Below are positions 1 through 7,308 of a stretch of 16,067 bases of DNA, one piece after another. Positions within the stretch are counted from its first letter, which is position 1. Each line of letters begins with the position of its first letter. The notes below the pieces were generated by a model. That model saw nothing but the letters and a program-made list of their open reading frames with translations. It searched no databases and was not told the origin of the DNA. Origin of the DNA: Desulfuromonadaceae bacterium (lineage in GTDB: Bacteria; Desulfobacterota; Desulfuromonadia; Geobacterales; Pseudopelobacteraceae); the NCBI GenBank assembly GCA_028686145.1, contig JAQUCQ010000034.1, forward strand, positions 1 through 16,067, written 5' to 3'. The translations under genes were made by a program, and so were the position numbers.

Positions 1-79
1 CGAGTTTAAGGTCTGCTGCAAACACAGAGGTTGAAATAAGGCACGCTACTGCAAGACCTACCAAAATAATCCGTTTCAT
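1..79 (-). CDS. OmpH/Skp-family periplasmic chaperone, 5' end only (partial)
   Basis: Only the first 26 codons lie in the window. They start with an ATG (77-79) preceded by a clear GGAG ribosome site about 8 bases upstream. The peptide begins MKRII, has a hydrophobic core, and ends in VFA followed by ADLKL, a textbook Sec signal peptide with an AXA-type cleavage site. Mature OmpH/Skp proteins often begin with a similar short strand (A-D-x-K-I/L-G-Y-V). Skp-family proteins are trimeric periplasmic holdases that carry unfolded outer-membrane proteins to the Bam complex. The position, directly downstream of bamA on the same strand, is the classic place for this gene. The signal peptide is seen directly; the family call rests mostly on the neighbourhood and the first mature residues, so another small exported protein is not excluded. 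Confidence 0.72.
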   Translation of the reverse strand, partial: MKRIILVGLAVACLISTSVFAADLKL

Positions 80-201
80 GAAAATATCTCCTTTTAAATT
101 GTGTGGGCGATTCTGCCCTTAAAAACTACAAAAGTATGAACCCTGATAACGGGATAACTACGTAATTTCTGTCTGAGAAGGACAGAAGTGCTTCTCACGT
201 G

Positions 202-2508
202 CTAAAACATGCTGCCAATGGAAAACTCGAGCCGTCCGCTTGAGTTGTCGATGTTTCTTCGCGGATTGATCGGTATACCATATTCAAGGCGCAGCGGGCC
301 GATGGGGGAAGCCCAGCGAATTCCACCGCCATAACTCATCAACATGGTATTAAATATGGCCGAATTGTCGTTAAAGGAATTGCCGTAGTCAAAAAATGCG
401 ACCCCTTTAAGGCCGGCTTCCGGAAGGAGAGGGAAGGTAAGTTCCACATTTCCGAAAAATTCCTTGCTGCCGCCGAGATAAAGCTGTTGGTTTGTCTGGC
501 TACCGTAATTATCTTTTACAAGCAGGGTGTCTGTCGGGGATACTGTTCGGGCTGAATACCCACGCAGGGAATAAATGCCGCCCAGATAAAATTTTTCATC
601 GATAGGAACCGGTTGTCCGACTTCGCCGACATAGCCTAGCGTCAATTTTGTTGAAGCGATTAACCTCTTATAGAGCGGGTAGAAGTAGGAGTGCTCAGTT
701 ATAAAGCGGGCAAATTTATTGTCGCCCCCCAGACCGGCATACTCTGCAGAAAGTGAATTGATCATGCCGGTTGACGGGTCAAGCCGGTAATCGGTGTTGT
801 TGTGAGTAATGCTGGCGAATATGGAACTTGTGGTTGTCGTGCCGAGCGGATAGGTATCATTGCCAATCGTGTCATGAAGCGACTGGTATGCGGCATCCGG
901 GTTATAGAGATCCTTTATTTCGTACTTATACATCACAAATGTGCCGATAAAATCATTGATCGGATATCCACCCTTGATGTCGCCACCGATGAGCCGCCGG
1001 GAATAGTCGGTGTAATCGCGTTCTGAACGGTACAGGTCACCCCCGAGGGTCCATTTGGTGTCCATAAAATACGGGTCGGTCAGCCCTAAGGCGTACGTTT
1101 GCGATTTTCCACCGATGGATGCGGAGAGATTGGCCTTCAGGCCCAATCCGAGGAAGTTGGCCTGCTGGACGGAACCCTGGCCGATGATGCCATCGAGTGA
1201 GCTGTAACCACCGCCGATACTGAATGTACCGGTTGGTTTCTCTTTGACATCGACATTCACGTTGAGCTTATCGGCGGCACTCCCTTTCGCGGTAGCGATG
1301 TTGGCTTCCTCAAAAAAACCGAGGTTCATGAGGTTTTGTTTGCTGCGCTTCATACCGGTTGCACTGTACAGGCCGCCTTCAGTAACACGCATCTCGCGAC
1401 GGATAACCTTGTCGCGGGTTTTTGGATTGCCGGCGATATTAATTCGCTCAATTGACACCAGATCCCCTTTTTCAATGTCAAATGTCAAGTCGAGGGTCTT
1501 TTTATCATTATTCAAATGGGTCAGAGGATTGATTGTGGCAAAGGCATATCCCTTGTCGCCATACACATCGGTCAGGGTTCCTATGTCGCCGCGAAGTATG
1601 GACCGGTTGAAAATCTCACCCGGTTCGCTCTTTAGCTTTTTTTGGAGGACAGCGGCCGGATCGAGTAAGTCACCCTTGAATCCGATTTCACCAATCCGGT
1701 ACTGATCACCTTCCGTTATTGCGATGGAGACATCCAGCGCAGTTTTTGTTTTATTCAGTTTTACCACCGGTTCGCCAACCTTGATATTGATATAGCCATT
1801 ATTGAGATAATGGTCGGCAATCAATAAAGCATCATTTTTGAGAACCTCTTCCTTGTAAGTGCCTGCACCGGTAAGCCAGGACAGGAACCACTTCTCTTTG
1901 GTCTCCATTACGCCACGAAGATTTCTACTGCTGAATGTCTTGTTCCCGTCGAAGTGAATATCCTGGATAAGGATCTTGTTTCCTTCAACAATAGTAACTG
2001 CGACGGTCAGTTCGCTGGGAGATGTTTTTATTATTTCGGTCTGCACATCTGCCAGGTAATAGCCTTCATCGCCGTACAGTTTCTTGATATTGGCAACACC
2101 TTTAGTTAGCTCTTTTGCTGAAAAAACCGAATTCGGCCGAAACCCAAGCGCATCCTTCAATTTCTCCGTTGTAAGTTCTTTGTTTCCTTTAAACGTAATT
2201 TTTCGAACGATAGGCTTTTCCTGGACCGAGTAGACGAGAACGGTACCTTTGTCTGACTCCTCTTTCAAAGCCTGAACATCCTGGAAATGGCCCAGTTTAT
2301 AGATAGCCTGAATATCCGCATCCGTTTTGTCATTGCTCAGGGTATCGCCGGCGTGCATCTTGACAACGGTGAGAATTGCCGATGATTCGATACGATGATT
2401 TCCCTGAATCCGGATTTCTACCAGTTTTTCGCCTTCAGCGTAGACAAGAGTCGAACTGCAGAGCAGTACTAAAAGCATTGATGATGTTATTTTTTTGAAA
2501 CTGGGCAC
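202..2508 (-). CDS. bamA: Outer membrane protein assembly factor BamA
   Basis: BamA is the Omp85-family core of the Bam complex and folds beta-barrel proteins into the outer membrane. The 768-residue product has a signal peptide (KK near the N-terminus, hydrophobic core, cleavage near VYA-EG about residue 25). Five POTRA-like repeats follow, at roughly 29-99, 100-178, 179-268, 269-349 and 350-425, each opening with a strand like ITFKGN, IHFDGN or INIAGN. From about 426 to the end is a 16-strand-type barrel. The loop-6 signature LRGYSARTV (VRGF/Y family motif) is present, and the chain ends in Phe, the usual barrel C-terminal signal. The start is a GTG (2506-2508) with GGGGGA just upstream; the ATG ten codons later has no ribosome site and would shorten the signal peptide's basic region. 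It lies 14 bases after lolD and has no promoter of its own that I can see. The length is normal for a five-POTRA BamA. Confidence 0.96.
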   Translation of the reverse strand: MPSFKKITSSMLLVLLCSSTLVYAEGEKLVEIRIQGNHRIESSAILTVVKMHAGDTLSNDKTDADIQAIYKLGHFQDVQALKEESDKGTVLVYSVQEKPIVRKITFKGNKELTTEKLKDALGFRPNSVFSAKELTKGVANIKKLYGDEGYYLADVQTEIIKTSPSELTVAVTIVEGNKILIQDIHFDGNKTFSSRNLRGVMETKEKWFLSWLTGAGTYKEEVLKNDALLIADHYLNNGYINIKVGEPVVKLNKTKTALDVSIAITEGDQYRIGEIGFKGDLLDPAAVLQKKLKSEPGEIFNRSILRGDIGTLTDVYGDKGYAFATINPLTHLNNDKKTLDLTFDIEKGDLVSIERINIAGNPKTRDKVIRREMRVTEGGLYSATGMKRSKQNLMNLGFFEEANIATAKGSAADKLNVNVDVKEKPTGTFSIGGGYSSLDGIIGQGSVQQANFLGLGLKANLSASIGGKSQTYALGLTDPYFMDTKWTLGGDLYRSERDYTDYSRRLIGGDIKGGYPINDFIGTFVMYKYEIKDLYNPDAAYQSLHDTIGNDTYPLGTTTTSSIFASITHNNTDYRLDPSTGMINSLSAEYAGLGGDNKFARFITEHSYFYPLYKRLIASTKLTLGYVGEVGQPVPIDEKFYLGGIYSLRGYSARTVSPTDTLLVKDNYGSQTNQQLYLGGSKEFFGNVELTFPLLPEAGLKGVAFFDYGNSFNDNSAIFNTMLMSYGGGIRWASPIGPLRLEYGIPINPRRNIDNSSGRLEFSIGSMF

Positions 2509-2522
2509 GCGTCCCCCGGATA

Positions 2523-3203
2523 TTATGTAGTTTTATTTATTCTTCCATCAACCAGATGAATAGTGGTCCCCATGGCTGCAGCCAGCTGTTCGTTGTGGGT
2601 AACAATCACGAGAGTTAATCCTTTTTTTGTTTGCAGATCCGTTAACATGGCGTGTATGCCATCACTGGTTTTCATGTCCAGATTGCCGGTCGGTTCATCG
2701 GCCAGCAAAAGTTCGGGATCAAGTACGAGCGCCCGTGCAATTGCTACCCTTTGCTGTTCACCGCCGGATAATTCACCCGGTCGGTGGGTCATGCGTTGCC
2801 CGAGGCCGACGTCCTCTAACAGCGACTCAGCTGTTTCACGAGCTTTTTGACGTGGAGTCCTGGCTATCAAAGCCGGCATCATTACGTTTTCAAGTGCAGT
2901 GAATTCTGGCAGAAGGTGGTGGAATTGAAATACAAAACCAATACTTCGATTTCTGAATGCTGCCAGTTGCCGGTCATTTTTCCTGAAAATATTTTCTCCT
3001 CGAAAGCAGACTGTCCCTGAAGATGGGCGGTCAAGGGCTCCCAGTAAATGCAATAGGGTACTTTTCCCGGCACCGGATGCGCCAACTAGGGCAGTTGTCG
3101 TGCCGATCTGTAGATCAAGGTCGATTCCGCCGAGGACCTCAAGCAGGTTTGTCCCATTGCCATAAGTTTTGCAGAGACCGCGTACTTCAAGTAGATTATT
3201 CAT
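2523..3203 (-). CDS. lolD: Lipoprotein-releasing ABC transporter ATPase LolD
   Basis: This is the cytoplasmic ATPase of the Lol exporter, which drives release of outer-membrane lipoproteins from the inner membrane to the carrier LolA. The 226-residue protein has a full ABC motif set: Walker A GASGAGKST (41-49), Q-loop Q93, signature LSGGEQQR (145-152), Walker B LLLADEP (165-171) followed by TGNLD, and the switch His203. The FQFHHLLPEFTALENV stretch after the Q-loop is typical of the LolD/MacB/FtsE subgroup. Its ATG overlaps the 3' end of the upstream lolC/E gene by 8 bases, so translation is probably coupled and the two subunits made together. bamA follows after 14 bases. Sequence alone could also suit a MacB-type ATPase, but pairing with a LolC/E permease and bamA settles it. 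Confidence 0.93.
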   Translation of the reverse strand: MNNLLEVRGLCKTYGNGTNLLEVLGGIDLDLQIGTTTALVGASGAGKSTLLHLLGALDRPSSGTVCFRGENIFRKNDRQLAAFRNRSIGFVFQFHHLLPEFTALENVMMPALIARTPRQKARETAESLLEDVGLGQRMTHRPGELSGGEQQRVAIARALVLDPELLLADEPTGNLDMKTSDGIHAMLTDLQTKKGLTLVIVTHNEQLAAAMGTTIHLVDGRINKTT

Positions 3204-4464
3204 ACCGCAACGCCTCTGCCGGAAGCATTCTTGAAGCCTGCCATGCAGGATAAAGCGTGGCCAAAAAAGAGATCAACACAGCAGTGACAGATATAAGCAC
3301 CACATCGGACGGCACCACCAGCGAGGGGAAGTGGTCAAGGTAGTAAATATCCTTGCTGAAGAAGTTTTCTCCAGTTATTTTCTCGATAAAGTTGATAATC
3401 GGCTCCAGATTGAGTGCTATTATCAGCCCTGATGCAACACCTATGACTGTGCCGATGACGCCGATAATCAGTCCCTCAAGCACAAAAATTTTCATGATAC
3501 TGGTTGCCGTTGCCCCCATAGACTTAAGAATGGCGATATCTCTCGTTTTTTCCATCACAATCATGAAGAGTGTTGAAGCGATACCAAAGGCGGCCACCAG
3601 GACGATCAGGGTCAAAATGACGAACATGACAACCTTTTCAGTCTTTAGCGCAAACAGTATGTTTTTGTTCATCTGCATCCAATCACGTGCGTAATAGTTT
3701 ATGCCCATATCATGGTTGATTTTGCGGGCCAGTTCACCGGTGTGATATAGATACGCGTTCTTAACCTTCAGTTGTATGCCGGTAACAGTGTCGCCGAGAT
3801 CGAAAAAGTGTTGAGCCTGGTCAAGGCTTATGTATGCCAGGGTTGAGTCGTATTCAAACATTCCGGTGTTGAAAATGCCGGTAACTTTGAATGGCTTCAT
3901 GCGTGGCATCATCCCAAGCGGGGTAATATTACCCATCGGCGAAATGACGTTGACTGTGTCACCGAGGGACAGGTTCAGGTGCTTGGCCAGCTCTTTTCCT
4001 ACCATCAAGCCGGGAGTTGTCCCCGGTTCCAGCCCCATTTTTGGATCAAGGCCGTCAATATTTCCTTCTACAATCGATTTGCTGATGCGGGTAACCTTTC
4101 GGTCGGATGCCACATCAATTCCTCGCAGAACCACGCCGGATACATTTTTGCCAGAAGAGAGCATGACCTGGTTGTAGATAAAAGGCGTTGCTGCTTCAAC
4201 TTCTTTGTAATCCAGCAGTTTTTTCATAACCGCTTGGTAGTCCTCCATCGGTGCGCCGTTCCGAATGACGATAATATGGGCGTTCGTACCCAGAATCTTT
4301 TCCTTGAGATCCTCTTCAAAGCCGGTCATTACAGCCAGCACAACGATCAGTGCCATGACACCCAATGTAACTCCGGCAGTAGAGATAAAGGTTATAATGG
4401 AAATAAAGGTTGATTTGCGTTTTGCTTTCAGATAGCGCAATCCGATAAAAAGTTCAAATGGCAT
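3196..4464 (-). CDS. lolC: Lipoprotein-releasing system permease, LolC/LolE family
   Basis: This is the inner-membrane subunit of the Lol exporter. The 422-residue protein has the family layout: one N-terminal membrane segment (about 21-48), a large periplasmic MacB-like domain (about 50-275), then three C-terminal segments (about 278-303, 323-352 and 384-407). Family-typical stretches include the N-terminal FIGLRYLKAKR, the periplasmic segment GMMPRMKPF followed by VTGIFNTGMFEYDS, and the coupling region KTRDIAILKSMGAT. In E. coli LolC the hook that recruits LolA lies in the corresponding part of the periplasmic domain (here about 177-192); that assignment is by analogy. It begins 3 bases after the lysS stop and overlaps lolD by 8 bases. 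Only one LolC/E gene is next to lolD, whereas E. coli has lolC-lolD-lolE. The subunit may therefore act as a homodimer, as described for LolF-type systems, or a partner may be encoded elsewhere. Confidence 0.92.
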   Translation of the reverse strand: MPFELFIGLRYLKAKRKSTFISIITFISTAGVTLGVMALIVVLAVMTGFEEDLKEKILGTNAHIIVIRNGAPMEDYQAVMKKLLDYKEVEAATPFIYNQVMLSSGKNVSGVVLRGIDVASDRKVTRISKSIVEGNIDGLDPKMGLEPGTTPGLMVGKELAKHLNLSLGDTVNVISPMGNITPLGMMPRMKPFKVTGIFNTGMFEYDSTLAYISLDQAQHFFDLGDTVTGIQLKVKNAYLYHTGELARKINHDMGINYYARDWMQMNKNILFALKTEKVVMFVILTLIVLVAAFGIASTLFMIVMEKTRDIAILKSMGATATSIMKIFVLEGLIIGVIGTVIGVASGLIIALNLEPIINFIEKITGENFFSKDIYYLDHFPSLVVPSDVVLISVTAVLISFLATLYPAWQASRMLPAEALRYE

Positions 4465-4467
4465 CGG

Positions 4468-5946
4468 TTATTTGACTTCCTTGCGAAGCTGCGGAAACAG
4501 AATAACATCCCGGATAGAAGGAGAATCGGTCAATAGCATTACCAGACGATCGATACCGATTCCCTCACCTGCAGTAGGCGGCAGGCCATACTCCAAAGCG
4601 CGAACATAATCTTCATCCATATAGTGAGCTTCTTCGTCACCTTTGTCCTTTTCGGCAACCTGTGCCAGAAAACGCTCCTTCTGGTCAACAGGATCATTCA
4701 GCTCGGAGAAGGCATTTGCTATTTCACGTCCACCGATAATCAGTTCAAAACGATCAACGATTTCCGGGTTATGGTCGTTTTTGCGCGATAACGGAGAAAC
4801 CTCGGTTGGGTAGGCGGTGATAAATGTCGGCTGGATCAACTTGTGTTCAGCAATCTCTTCAAAAATCTCCATCAGGAGCTTGCCATAGCTGATATCATCG
4901 GAAAGAGTCAGGCCAATACTGCGGGCGTATGACAGAGCCAGATCACGGTCATCCAGTTGACGTGCTTCAATGTCACCATATTCTAGAATCGCCTCCCGGA
5001 CGGTCAACCGTTTCCAGGGACGCTGAAAGCTGATGTCAACGCCCTGATTGGCAAAGTCAAGCGTTCCAAGAACTTCCTGAGCGACGTGGCAGAACAGCTC
5101 TTCAGTGAAATCCATCAGGTCTTCATACGTTGCGTAGGCCTGATAAAATTCCATCATGGTGAATTCCGGGTTGTGGCGGACGGAAATACCTTCATTGCGG
5201 AAGTTGCGATTGATCTCGAATACTCTGTCAAGGCCGCCGACAACCAGCCGTTTCAGGTATAATTCCGGAGCAATGCGCAGATACAGCTCCATGTCGAGAG
5301 TGTTGTGATGGGTAATAAACGGGCGCGCCGTTGCCCCCCCCGGAATTTGGTGCATCATGGGCGTTTCGACTTCGAGGAAATCACGCTCGGCCATGAAACT
5401 GCGAATGAGGTTGACGATGCGGGAGCGCTTGATGAATATTTCGCGTGCATCAGGATTCACTATCAGGTCAACGTACCGTTGGCGATAGCGGGTCTCGACA
5501 TCAGTCAGTCCGTGGAATTTTTCCGGCAGCGGCAGGAGCGATTTTACCAGCAGCCGTATGGAGCGGACGTGCAGGGAAAGTTCGCCGGTTTTGGTGCGAA
5601 ACGGATACCCTTCGGCTCCGACGATATCACCGATATCAAACGAATCAAAAACAGCAAACGCTTCTTCACCGATCTCATCTTTTTTGACATAAAGCTGAAT
5701 GCGTCCCTTTCGGTCCTGAAGCTGGATAAAAGCAGCCTTGCCGAAAGATCTGCGGGCCAGAATACGGCCGGCAACGGTTATGGTGGCATCAGCAGCGTCG
5801 AGCTGTTCTACGGAGCTGTATGCAGCAATTATATCAGCTGAAGTGTGTTGAGGCTTAAAGTCGTTAGGGTAGGGATTTATACCCGCTTCCCACAGCGCAT
5901 CTACCTTGCGGCGCCTTTGAAGCAGGAGTTCACTGAGTTCTTCCAT
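4468..5946 (-). CDS. lysS: Lysyl-tRNA synthetase, class II
   Basis: LysRS charges tRNA-Lys with lysine at the expense of ATP in the cytosol. At 492 residues it has normal family length. An N-terminal OB-fold anticodon-binding domain spans about 55-135 (ITVAGRILARRSFGKAAFIQ). The class II core carries motif 1 around 176-197 (ending FLEVETPMM), the conserved IPGGATARPF, motif 2 at about 247-262 (RNFRNEGISVRHNPEF), and motif 3 at about 460-473 (GEGIGIDRLVMLLT). The end, IRDVILFPQLR, is also typical. It is the first gene of the run lysS-lolC-lolD-bamA-ompH, with a good promoter 55-83 bases upstream of its ATG and an AAAGG element about 13 bases before the start. A run of eight G (minus strand) encodes the IPGGA motif; the frame is intact. 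Confidence 0.97.
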   Translation of the reverse strand: MEELSELLLQRRRKVDALWEAGINPYPNDFKPQHTSADIIAAYSSVEQLDAADATITVAGRILARRSFGKAAFIQLQDRKGRIQLYVKKDEIGEEAFAVFDSFDIGDIVGAEGYPFRTKTGELSLHVRSIRLLVKSLLPLPEKFHGLTDVETRYRQRYVDLIVNPDAREIFIKRSRIVNLIRSFMAERDFLEVETPMMHQIPGGATARPFITHHNTLDMELYLRIAPELYLKRLVVGGLDRVFEINRNFRNEGISVRHNPEFTMMEFYQAYATYEDLMDFTEELFCHVAQEVLGTLDFANQGVDISFQRPWKRLTVREAILEYGDIEARQLDDRDLALSYARSIGLTLSDDISYGKLLMEIFEEIAEHKLIQPTFITAYPTEVSPLSRKNDHNPEIVDRFELIIGGREIANAFSELNDPVDQKERFLAQVAEKDKGDEEAHYMDEDYVRALEYGLPPTAGEGIGIDRLVMLLTDSPSIRDVILFPQLRKEVK

Positions 5947-6000
5947 GATGGTGATTCAACCTTTCACAAACGATAATAATTCCGGAGAATCAAGCTGTTA

Positions 6001-6029
6001 AAAATATCTGCAACGTCCCGGTACGTCAA
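6001..6029 (-). promoter_or_regulatory. Sigma70-type promoter of the lysS-lolC-lolD-bamA operon
   Basis: On the minus strand TTGACG (6024-6029, 5 of 6 to consensus) is followed after exactly 17 bases by TATTTT (6001-6006, 4 of 6). Transcription would start near 5994, giving a leader of roughly 48 bases before the lysS ATG. No comparably good promoter was seen between the genes downstream, so this probably drives at least lysS to bamA. An imperfect 14-bp palindrome (6013-6026) overlaps the -35 box and spacer. Consensus match only. Confidence 0.6.
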
Positions 6030-6088
6030 GAAAAAAGAAATCGGGCATACCCACGTGCGGGGGAGACCTTGGCCAACATTCAGTCCAC

Positions 6089-7279
6089 TCACTCTACCTT
6101 TATGATGCTGTTGCTGTATGAATAGGTGTTTATGTGTGTTACCGGATCTTGATGCTCAATGAACGTATCTGCGACGAAAAGGCTGTGCCCGTCAGTCGTG
6201 ATTCCAATCGGGGTATGAAGAGTGCTGTCCGGCACAGGTATGGTTACAACATTGTATGGATCGGCTATGCCAATCCTGCGAATGGTGTTCAAGTATGAGT
6301 CCGTGACATATAGATATGTACCATCGGTGGTAATGCCGTTAGGTTGCCTGAAACGTGCTGCAGACCCAATTCCATCAATCGCGGTCTCAAGTGGTCCTGC
6401 TTTGCCGGCTATTGTGGAAACATTGCCCGTTAAAATATCAATCTTACGAATTGTCCGGTTATTAAAGTCGGTAACGTAGAGGTTGGTTCCATCAGTGGTG
6501 ATGCGTTGCGGTATATTGAAGCGGGCGACGTGTGGGTCGCCATCAGCCGACCCAATTGCACCAGAGGTGCCGGCTAGAGTGGAGACGGCATTGTTGTTTT
6601 TAAGGTCTATCCGCCGAATTGTGTTGTTGCCGGAATCTGTTACGTAGAGGTTTTCGCCGTCGGTGGTTATGCCGGTAGGACGTTTAAAACGAACTGCGGT
6701 TGGTATTAGCGAGTCAACCGAACCGGCAACGCCGGTTGTGCTGCCAATGGTGGTGACTTTGTTAGTAATGAGATCAACAATACGGATTGCATTTAAGCCG
6801 GAATCAACTACATAGAGATGTGCGCCGTCTGGGCTTATTGTGAGGCTGAATGGAAGATGGAAGCCGATGATACTGGAATCTGCATCCGTACATTGCAAGG
6901 TTGAAACGTTGGGGACACCACCCGATGTGATTATCTTGCGTATGGCGTTATTTGTGTAATCTGCAACATAAAAAACGGTACCGTCAGCGGTGGTAATATC
7001 AGTAGGATGGTTGAACTTGGCAGTGTTAGTGCTATTCCCGCTGTAATTGGTAAAACCGATGCCAGCTGTTCCGGCAGTGCCGGTAAAGATTGACGCCGAA
7101 GCGGTATTGCTGAGATCACGCAGCGGTAGTTGAATCGCACCTCCCATAGAGGTATTAGGTGTTGCAAGAGTCGTCGGGTGATCATATACAGCTGTTGCTG
7201 CCGTAGTACTTCCCCCGCCGCAGGCAGCAATACAGACGATAAAGAAAAGAACAAAAATGAATGACACATATTTCTGCAT
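6089..7279 (-). CDS. NHL-repeat beta-propeller lipoprotein
   Basis: This is a predicted secreted lipoprotein of unknown function. The mature part contains six NHL-type repeats, at about residues 89-117, 140-168, 199-225, 254-281, 309-336 and 354-375, each of the pattern F-x-x-P-x-x-ITTDG-x-x-LYVTD-x-x-NTIRRI. Six repeats fit one closed six-bladed beta propeller, a fold usually used for protein, carbohydrate or ligand binding; no catalytic motif is recognisable. The signal peptide ends in a lipobox (CIAAC then GGGS), with lipidated Cys20 when numbered from the ATG at 7277-7279. I prefer that ATG because GGAG (7286-7289) sits 6 bases before it; the in-frame ATG at 7289-7291, four codons earlier, has no ribosome site and places acidic E2 in the n-region. 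It follows the RNase E/G gene by 29 bases on the same strand, so it is probably co-transcribed, but no functional link is evident. Confidence 0.82.
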   Translation of the reverse strand: MQKYVSFIFVLFFIVCIAACGGGSTTAATAVYDHPTTLATPNTSMGGAIQLPLRDLSNTASASIFTGTAGTAGIGFTNYSGNSTNTAKFNHPTDITTADGTVFYVADYTNNAIRKIITSGGVPNVSTLQCTDADSSIIGFHLPFSLTISPDGAHLYVVDSGLNAIRIVDLITNKVTTIGSTTGVAGSVDSLIPTAVRFKRPTGITTDGENLYVTDSGNNTIRRIDLKNNNAVSTLAGTSGAIGSADGDPHVARFNIPQRITTDGTNLYVTDFNNRTIRKIDILTGNVSTIAGKAGPLETAIDGIGSAARFRQPNGITTDGTYLYVTDSYLNTIRRIGIADPYNVVTIPVPDSTLHTPIGITTDGHSLFVADTFIEHQDPVTHINTYSYSNSIIKVE

Positions 7280-7285
7280 TTGATT

Positions 7286-7289
7286 CTCC
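7286..7289 (-). promoter_or_regulatory. Ribosome binding site fixing the NHL lipoprotein start
   Basis: GGAG on the minus strand, 6 bases before the ATG at 7277-7279. It overlaps the alternative upstream ATG codon region, which itself has no SD, so it favours the shorter start. Confidence 0.6.
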
Positions 7290-7308
7290 ATAAGGTTATG
7301 AAAGTGGC

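Noticed and set aside
6031..6060. Possible terminator after the NHL lipoprotein gene
   Set aside because: A T-rich tract (TTTCTTTTTT on the minus strand) follows only a 3-bp GGG/CCC stem, too weak to call; the end of that transcript is unresolved.
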